From assembly GCA_902826155.1 (NCBI GenBank), contig CADEDU010000037.1, positions 16,058-26,741 on the forward strand: a DNA stretch of 10,684 nt, in the 5' to 3' direction. This document shows positions 6,597-10,684 of the stretch, piece by piece; within the stretch, counting starts at the first letter, position 1, and each line of letters begins with the position of its first letter. The position numbers and the translations under genes are program-made. Origin of the DNA: an uncultured beta proteobacterium. Its GTDB lineage: Bacteria > Pseudomonadota > Gammaproteobacteria > Burkholderiales > SG8-39. The notes beneath the pieces are model-generated. The model saw only the letters and a program-made list of their open reading frames with translations. It made no database searches and had not been told where the DNA came from.

Positions 6597-7442
6597 ATGA
6601 CCACCACCATCGCGCTGCTTCATCCGGGCGACATGGGCGCCGCGGTTGGCGCATGCATTGCCGGCAACGGCCATACCGTCACCTGGGCTTCGCAGGGGCG
6701 CAGCGCGTCGACGCGCGCGCGTGCAAAAGCGGCCAGCCTGCGCGATCGTGAAACGATGGCACAGTGCCTGCGCGATGCCGAGATCGTGCTCTCGGTCTGT
6801 CCGCCGCATGGCGCGCTGGCACTTGCGCGCGAAGTTGCCGCACTCGGCTTTCGCGGCGTGTACGTCGATGCCAACGCGATCGCACCCGGCACCGCGCGTG
6901 AGATCGCCGCGGCAATCGAAGCGGCGGGTGGCACGTTCGTCGATGGCGGGATCATCGGCCCGCCGCCAAAACCTGGCGTGCGCTCGAGCATGTATCTGTC
7001 GGGAGCGCAGGCCGCACGCATCGCCGCGTTGTTTGCCGACAGCCCGATGCGCACCGACATCGTCGAAGGTCCGGTCGGCGCCGCCTCGGCCGTGAAAGCG
7101 TGCTACGCCGCATGGACCAAAGGCGCTGCCGCGCTGCTCGCCTCGATCCGCACGCTGGCCGCGCGCGAAGGTGTCGAGGCGACGTTGCTCGCCGAATGGG
7201 AAGCTTCACAGCCCGGCGTGATCAAGCGCTCCGAGGGCATGCTCGGCAACGCGCGCAAGGCGTGGCGCTGGGTGGGTGAGATGGAGGAGATCGCCAAAGC
7301 GTACGAAGCGAGCGGCCTGCCCGGCGGTTTTCATCTGGCTGCGGCGGAATTGTTCCGGCGGCTGGAATCGTTCAAGGACGGTGCCGAGCCGCCCACCTAT
7401 CCGCAGCTGCAGGACGCCCTGACCGGCCAGCCGCGCCGGTAG
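6597..7442 (+). CDS. NAD(P)-dependent oxidoreductase, 6PGDH/HIBADH-like with DUF1932-type C-terminus
   Basis: A 281-residue soluble dehydrogenase of the beta-hydroxyacid dehydrogenase superfamily. The N-terminal Rossmann fold starts with LLHPGDMG (7-14), a variant of the family GxGxMG in which the first Gly is replaced. The segment FVDGGIIGPPPK (114-125) corresponds to the family substrate loop, and Lys167 in SAVKACYAAWTKG is the likely catalytic lysine. The C-terminal half (about 185-260) matches the pattern I associate with DUF1932 proteins annotated as putative phosphogluconate dehydrogenase. The family oxidises hydroxyacids with NAD(P), but the substrate here cannot be named. A GGAG ribosome site seven bases before the ATG supports the start. 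It lies 21 bp after the small CxCG protein and behind the GntR gene, suggesting a small catabolic unit. Confidence 0.88.
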   Translation: MTTTIALLHPGDMGAAVGACIAGNGHTVTWASQGRSASTRARAKAASLRDRETMAQCLRDAEIVLSVCPPHGALALAREVAALGFRGVYVDANAIAPGTAREIAAAIEAAGGTFVDGGIIGPPPKPGVRSSMYLSGAQAARIAALFADSPMRTDIVEGPVGAASAVKACYAAWTKGAAALLASIRTLAAREGVEATLLAEWEASQPGVIKRSEGMLGNARKAWRWVGEMEEIAKAYEASGLPGGFHLAAAELFRRLESFKDGAEPPTYPQLQDALTGQPRR

Positions 7443-7462
7443 ACCCTGCGCCTCCCTGGCGA

Positions 7463-7483
7463 GAGGCCTGAGCGTCAGGCTTC
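7463..7483 (+). terminator. Hairpin after the dehydrogenase gene, possible terminator
   Basis: GCCTGA (7466-7471) and TCAGGC (7475-7480) flank a GCG loop. The stem extends to nine pairs (7463-7483) with one G-U pair. It starts 21 bp after the dehydrogenase stop, where a terminator is expected. Only two T residues follow the strong part and no U-tract is seen, so intrinsic termination would be weak. Confidence 0.4.
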
Positions 7484-7504
7484 AATTGGCCTGATTGATC
7501 GACT

Positions 7505-7518
7505 GAATCGATCGATTC
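7505..7518. promoter_or_regulatory. Perfect 14-bp palindrome upstream of the rubrerythrin gene
   Basis: GAATCGATCGATTC is a perfect dyad with no spacer, about 97 bp before the rubrerythrin start. The inner 10-mer ATCGATCGAT recurs at 8099-8108 in front of the rubredoxin gene, and CGATCGAT appears again at 7540-7547. It may be an operator of a redox or peroxide regulator. The GATCG word is common in this window, so composition alone is an alternative explanation. Confidence 0.4.
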
Positions 7519-7533
7519 GACCGAAATGTCTCG

Positions 7534-7563
7534 TTGGACCGATCGATGACGGCTCACCACAAT
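7534..7563 (+). promoter_or_regulatory. Possible promoter of the rubrerythrin-rubredoxin-reductase group
   Basis: TTGGAC (7534-7539) and CACAAT (7558-7563) are 18 bp apart, with partial consensus matches. The 14-bp palindrome lies just upstream, in an activator-like position. This is the best plus-strand candidate in the 172 bp gap but a weak one. Confidence 0.25.
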
Positions 7564-7614
7564 GCGCTCCGTGCATGACGTGATGTCCCTCGATCAACGC
7601 AACCGGAGACGCCG

Positions 7615-8088
7615 ATGAAACCCGAATCGATCACCATCAAGAACCTCGAAGCCGCCTTCGCGGGCGAGAGCATGGCCCATATCAAGTACCGCTACTTCGC
7701 CAAGCTCGCACGTGAAGCCGGTGATGAAGCCACTGCGAAGATCTTCGAAGAAACCGCCAACCAGGAAGTCGCGCACGCGTTCGGCCACCTCGACCTGCTC
7801 TACCCGAAAGCCAAGCTGAGCCCGGCCAAGGCGCTGCAGATCGCGATCGAAGGCGAGACCTACGAGTACACCGAGATGTATCCGCAGTTCCGCCACCTCG
7901 CAGTGCAAGAAGGCAACGAGGCCGCAGTGCGAGAATTCGACGAGCAGATCGCCGAATCGAAGGAGCATGCCGTCGCGTTCCGCGCAGTGCTGGAGAAAGC
8001 AGCCAAGCGATTCGCGGCCCTGGCAAAGGTTGAAGAGCGGCACGCCAACCACTATCGCGAACAACTCGAACGCGTGAACGGCAAGTAA
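7615..8088 (+). CDS. rbr: Rubrerythrin lacking the rubredoxin domain (diiron peroxidase)
   Basis: A 157-residue cytoplasmic diiron protein that reduces hydrogen peroxide to water. Its ferritin-like four-helix bundle shows the rubrerythrin ligand set: Glu18 in AGESMAHIKY, Glu51-x2-His54 in NQEVAHAF, Glu81 and Glu84 in EGETYEYTEMYP, and Glu140-x2-His143 in KVEERHANHY. Classical rubrerythrins are about 190 residues and end in a rubredoxin domain with two CxxC pairs. Here the protein stops before that domain and contains no cysteine, so it must receive electrons from a separate protein. The free rubredoxin gene 46 bp downstream is the obvious donor. The ATG at 7615 follows GGAG with a five-base gap. 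The structural family is certain; peroxide as substrate follows from the family. Confidence 0.93.
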   Translation: MKPESITIKNLEAAFAGESMAHIKYRYFAKLAREAGDEATAKIFEETANQEVAHAFGHLDLLYPKAKLSPAKALQIAIEGETYEYTEMYPQFRHLAVQEGNEAAVREFDEQIAESKEHAVAFRAVLEKAAKRFAALAKVEERHANHYREQLERVNGK

Positions 8089-8134
8089 CCGGCCGCATAT
8101 CGATCGATCTCTTTAGCAATCGAAAGGAATGAAC

Positions 8135-8305
8135 ATGCAAGTGTGGGAATGCGTGGTGTGCGGCTTCATCTACGACGAAGCCAAGGGTCTGCCCGAAGAC
8201 GGCATTGCGCCGGGCACCAAGTGGGAAGACGTTCCGGCCGATTGGGCGTGCCCGGATTGCGGCGTGGCCAAGGCGGACTTCTCGATGCAACTGTTGGCCG
8301 CCTGA
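8135..8305 (+). CDS. rubA: Rubredoxin (56 aa)
   Basis: A one-iron electron carrier. The 56-residue product has the classic pair Cys6-x2-Cys9 ([12 protein letters not shown]) and Cys39-x2-Cys42 ([13 protein letters not shown]), with the conserved aromatic residues and [11 protein letters not shown] between them. The length is typical (about 54). An AAGGA ribosome site seven bases before the ATG supports the start. It lies 46 bp after rubrerythrin and 89 bp before a rubredoxin reductase, so it is well placed to shuttle electrons between them. Rubredoxins also serve alkane hydroxylases, but none is in the window. Confidence 0.97.
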   Translation: MQVWECVVCGFIYDEAKGLPEDGIAPGTKWEDVPADWACPDCGVAKADFSMQLLAA

Positions 8306-8321
8306 GGTACAGAGAAAAGTC

Positions 8322-8363
8322 GGGGGCTCCGCGCGAATGAGCAAGTGCAGCACGGAGCGCCCC
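8322..8363 (+). repeat. Inverted repeat in the rubredoxin-reductase gap
   Basis: GGGGGCTCCG (8322-8331) can pair with CGGAGC (8353-8358) and CCCC (8360-8363), leaving one bulged G, around a loop of about 21 bases. It begins 16 bp after the rubredoxin stop and ends 31 bp before the reductase start. No U-tract follows. It may slow decay or partly attenuate the transcript, setting carrier and reductase to different levels. Confidence 0.45.
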
Positions 8364-8394
8364 TCCAGGCACGCAGACAGACTCCGGAGGCAAT

Positions 8395-9543
8395 GTGACA
8401 GACGCGACAGACCCGATCGTGATCATCGGCAGCGGCCTGGCCGGCTACACCGTCGCCCGCGAAGTACGCAAGCTCGATGCGCAACGCGCGCTGGTGCTGG
8501 TGACCGGCGACGGCGGCGACTTCTATTCCAAGCCGATGCTCTCCAACGCATTGGCGCAGAACAAGAACGCCGCGCAGTTGGTGAACACGCCTGCCGCGAC
8601 CATGGCGGCGCAGATCGGCCTCGCGCTACGCAACGGCACGAAGGCGACGCGTATCGATCGCGCCGCGCACCGTATCGAGACCAGTGACGGTGCGATCGGT
8701 TACTCGCAGCTGGTGCTGGCGATCGGTGCCGACCCGATCCGCTTACCGCTCGGCGGCGATGCGGCCGACCGGGTGCGCTCGGTGAACGATCTACGCGACT
8801 ACGCAGCCTTTCGCACGGAACTTGGCGGCACGCGACGCGTGGCCATTATCGGTGCCGGGTTGATCGGCTGCGAGTTCGCCAACGATCTGGCCGGCGCGGG
8901 CTTCAGCGTCGTCGTGATCGATCCGATGGCGCGGCCGCTCGCAAGCCTGCTGCCACCAGCCGCTGGCGACGCGGTGCGTCTGGCCCTTGCCGATGCTGGC
9001 ATCGAGTGGCGGCTGGGTACGGGAGTGGAATCGGTCAACGCCACGGCTGCTGGTATGCGTCTTTCGCTCGCGGACGGATCCACCCTGGATGCCGACGTGG
9101 TGCTCTCTGCGGTCGGGCTGCGTCCGCGCACGCAACTCGCGCGCGAGGCCGGGTTGACCATCGAGCGCGGGATTGTCGTCGACGCGCACGGGCGCACCAG
9201 CGACCCCGACATCATGGCGATCGGCGACTGCGCACAGTACGGCAGTGCGGTGCTCCCCTACGTGCTGCCGATCATGAACGCCGCGCGCAGCCTGGCACGC
9301 ACGCTGACCGGCAATCCGACGCCGATCGCGTTTCCGACGATGCCGGTGATCGTGAAGACGCCCGCGTGTCCAGTGGTGGTTGCACCCGCGCCGAAGGACG
9401 TGCAAGGCGAGTGGTCGACCGAAGGCGACGGTCGCGATCTGAAGCTGGTGTTCAGCGACGGTGCGCAACGCGTGCGCGGTTTCGCGTTGACTGGTGCGCG
9501 CACCGGCGAGCGGGCTGCATTGGTGAAGATGGTTACGACTTAG
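8395..9543 (+). CDS. rubB: FAD-dependent rubredoxin:NAD(P)+ reductase
   Basis: A 382-residue flavoprotein of the pyridine nucleotide-disulfide oxidoreductase class, without redox cysteines. FAD binds at the N-terminal GSGLAG (12-17), NAD(P)H at GAGLIG (153-158), and the second FAD motif is DIMAIGDCAQY with Asp278. These features and the length fit rubredoxin and nitric-oxide-reductase rubredoxin reductases. The neighbouring rubredoxin makes that the natural partner: electrons go from NAD(P)H to FAD to rubredoxin and on to rubrerythrin. The start is GTG at 8395, since the overlapping ATG at 8393 stops at once. A strong GGAGG lies four to five bases before it. The stop is 4 bp from the stop of the convergent metF-like gene. 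A ferredoxin reductase role is the alternative. Confidence 0.9.
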   Translation: MTDATDPIVIIGSGLAGYTVAREVRKLDAQRALVLVTGDGGDFYSKPMLSNALAQNKNAAQLVNTPAATMAAQIGLALRNGTKATRIDRAAHRIETSDGAIGYSQLVLAIGADPIRLPLGGDAADRVRSVNDLRDYAAFRTELGGTRRVAIIGAGLIGCEFANDLAGAGFSVVVIDPMARPLASLLPPAAGDAVRLALADAGIEWRLGTGVESVNATAAGMRLSLADGSTLDADVVLSAVGLRPRTQLAREAGLTIERGIVVDAHGRTSDPDIMAIGDCAQYGSAVLPYVLPIMNAARSLARTLTGNPTPIAFPTMPVIVKTPACPVVVAPAPKDVQGEWSTEGDGRDLKLVFSDGAQRVRGFALTGARTGERAALVKMVTT

Positions 9544-9547
9544 ATCG

Positions 9548-10492
9548 CTACACCACCGCAGCACGCCTTCTCCCCACCACCCCCGACCCCGCGATCACTT
9601 CGGGCACCGCCGAATGAAACGTCGGCGCCATCACGTGCGCGCCGGCAACGCCGGGAATCTCGGCCAGCTGCTGCAGCAATTCGATGCAGATGTTCTTGCC
9701 TTCGGCCTTGGCGTCGGGTGCACGATCGAGGCGATCGACGATCGCATCGGGAATGATCGTGCCGTAGAGTTTCTCGCGCATCCAGCGCGCCGAGCGCGCC
9801 GACGGAAGCGGCGCGATGCCGATAAGAATCGGCAGGCGTTGCGCGATGCCAAGTTCCAGCAGCCGCGCGGCGTAGCGACGCACCACGCCCATGTCCATGC
9901 AGAACTGCGTCTGCGCGAAGTCGGCGCCGGCATCGACCTTGGCGCGCAGTCCGGCCGGATTCCAGTCAGCAGGCGGATCGATCGGTGAGTCGGCCGCGCC
10001 GATGAACAACTCGGTCGGTCCGCTGATCGCGGTGCCCGGCGGCAGTTGATGTTCACCACGCATGCGCTGGGCCATCTCGAGCAGCGCGCGCGTATCGAGA
10101 TCGAACACCGGCTTGGTGTCGGGCTGGTCGCCCACCTTCGGATCGTCGCCGCGCAACAGCAGCAGATTGCGGATACCGAGCGCCAGCGCACCGAGCAGAT
10201 CACCCTGGATCGCGATGCGATTGCGATCGCGGCAGGTGATCTGCAGGATCGGCTCGATGCCGTTCTGCAGCAGGAAATGGCACGCCACCAAGGTCGACAG
10301 ATGCGCCTTGGCGCCGGCGCCATCAGTGACGTTCACCGCAGTCGCCACACCACGCAGCGGCAGCGCGTGTTCAATGAACGCTTGCGGGTCGGAGGCCACC
10401 GGCGGCGACACTTCGGTGGTCACCACGAACTCGCCGCGAGCAAGCGCCTGGGCGAGTTGGCTGGAAGGAGCGGGTGAGGATGCGGCGTTCAT
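9548..10492 (-). CDS. metF: Methylenetetrahydrofolate reductase family protein
   Basis: A 314-residue FAD enzyme of the TIM-barrel MetF family, which reduces 5,10-methylene-THF to 5-methyl-THF or runs in reverse. Visible motifs are TEVSPP with catalytic Glu27, TDGAGAKAHLS (56-66), CRDRNRIAIQGDLLGA (87-102), LLLRGDDP with Asp116, and the substrate loop AQTQF (193-197). E. coli MetF instead has EFFPP and CIDAT. The CRDRN form is, as I recall, typical of the branch found near methyltransferases and demethylation pathways and in acetogens, so a catabolic C1 role is possible. The start at 10492 (MNAAS) is preferred over the in-frame ATG at 10558, whose 22 extra residues are Arg/Ser-rich and unconserved in type; only a weak GAGA precedes it. 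It is convergent with the rubredoxin reductase, with 4 bp between stops. The enzyme family is clear; biosynthetic versus catabolic role is open. Confidence 0.88.
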   Translation of the reverse strand: MNAASSPAPSSQLAQALARGEFVVTTEVSPPVASDPQAFIEHALPLRGVATAVNVTDGAGAKAHLSTLVACHFLLQNGIEPILQITCRDRNRIAIQGDLLGALALGIRNLLLLRGDDPKVGDQPDTKPVFDLDTRALLEMAQRMRGEHQLPPGTAISGPTELFIGAADSPIDPPADWNPAGLRAKVDAGADFAQTQFCMDMGVVRRYAARLLELGIAQRLPILIGIAPLPSARSARWMREKLYGTIIPDAIVDRLDRAPDAKAEGKNICIELLQQLAEIPGVAGAHVMAPTFHSAVPEVIAGSGVVGRRRAAVV

Positions 10493-10569
10493 GACGTCTC
10501 GTCTGGATGGCGCCCGAACACGCGAAGCGCGGGCGATGCGGGAAAAGCATGATGCCATCGCGGGCGAAT

Positions 10570-10581
10570 GGGATGCATCCC
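10570..10581. promoter_or_regulatory. Perfect 12-bp palindrome upstream of the metF-like gene
   Basis: GGGATGCATCCC is a perfect dyad 78 bp upstream of the preferred metF start. The 192 bp from 10493 to the window end hold no convincing gene. They also contain a CGCCCG (10511-10516)/CGGGCG (10530-10535) inverted repeat. No cobalamin or SAM riboswitch elements are apparent. An operator is the simplest reading, but it is unproven. Confidence 0.4.
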
Positions 10582-10684
10582 TGACCGCTGCCGGCCCGAT
10601 ATTGCGACTGCGCGATAGGCGGGACCAGCGAGCCAGGTGCGTCAGGACTGCGCTCCGCCGCGCAGAGACGAAGCCGGCCGCGCC

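Noticed and set aside
5488..6654. Minus-strand open frame of 388 codons
   Set aside because: Antisense to the GntR gene and the small CxCG gene. The composition is Arg/His-rich without motifs, and it crosses well-supported gene ends.
6757..6771. Sigma54-like TGGCAC with GG-N10-GC spacing
   Set aside because: It lies inside the dehydrogenase coding sequence with no gene start after it, and the -12 part is CTGC, not TTGC.
7482..7498. Inverted repeat TCAAT-N7-ATTGA resembling an FNR/CRP-type site
   Set aside because: The half-sites are in the opposite order to the FNR consensus TTGAT-N4-ATCAA and the spacing is wrong.
9006..9617. Plus-strand frame of 203 codons
   Set aside because: Out-of-frame reading of the rubredoxin reductase gene that runs past its stop; Arg/Ala-rich with no motifs.
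1..10684. Search for mobile elements, CRISPR repeats, tRNA genes and phage genes
   Set aside because: No transposase, integrase, regularly spaced repeats or tRNA-like cloverleaf was seen. The window looks like ordinary chromosomal operons.

Overview
The window is high-GC, densely coded DNA from a bacterium, most likely a beta- or gammaproteobacterium. The evidence is the strong GC preference at third codon positions and a soluble NirB/NirD/NasA assimilatory nitrate set. A putative sigma54/NtrC control region and proteobacterial-type GntR and LuxR regulators agree with this. Genus and species cannot be read from the sequence.

Left part (1-4141, minus strand): a nitrate assimilation operon in the order nirB - nirD - nasA. 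NasA is cut by the left edge of the window. Upstream of nirB, a gene-poor stretch of about 340 bp carries a good -24/-12 (sigma54) promoter match and, about 120 bp upstream of the predicted start, a near-perfect NtrC dyad. This is the layout expected for nitrogen-limitation control. Nitrate would be reduced to nitrite by NasA and nitrite to ammonium by NirBD, all in the cytoplasm.

Middle part (4142-7442): a solitary LuxR-type regulator (minus) lies just upstream of the nitrate operon. A 404 bp divergent control region separates it from a plus-strand group. That group is a GntR/FCD regulator, a small unrecognised protein with a Cys-x-Cys motif, and a 6-phosphogluconate/3-hydroxyisobutyrate dehydrogenase-like protein with a DUF1932-type C-terminal part. 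The last three look like one transcription unit of unknown substrate. The FCD domain appears to have lost most of its metal ligands.

Right part (7443-9543, plus): a self-contained redox relay. It consists of a rubrerythrin without its own rubredoxin domain, a free-standing 56-residue rubredoxin, and an FAD/NAD(P)H rubredoxin reductase. Together they could carry electrons from NAD(P)H to rubredoxin to the diiron rubrerythrin and remove peroxide. Repeated ATCGATCGAT palindromes and hairpins lie in the gaps of this cluster.

Right end (9544-10684, minus): a methylenetetrahydrofolate reductase-family protein, convergent with the reductase and only 4 bp from it. Its motifs resemble the subfamily tied to catabolic C1 or methyl-transfer pathways more than E. 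coli MetF. The last 190 bp hold no visible gene but contain a perfect 12-bp palindrome.

I see no tRNA, rRNA, CRISPR array, insertion sequence or integrase. The most checkable new points are the sigma54/NtrC region, the three-gene split rubrerythrin system, the Cys-x-Cys small protein and the unusual FCD regulator.
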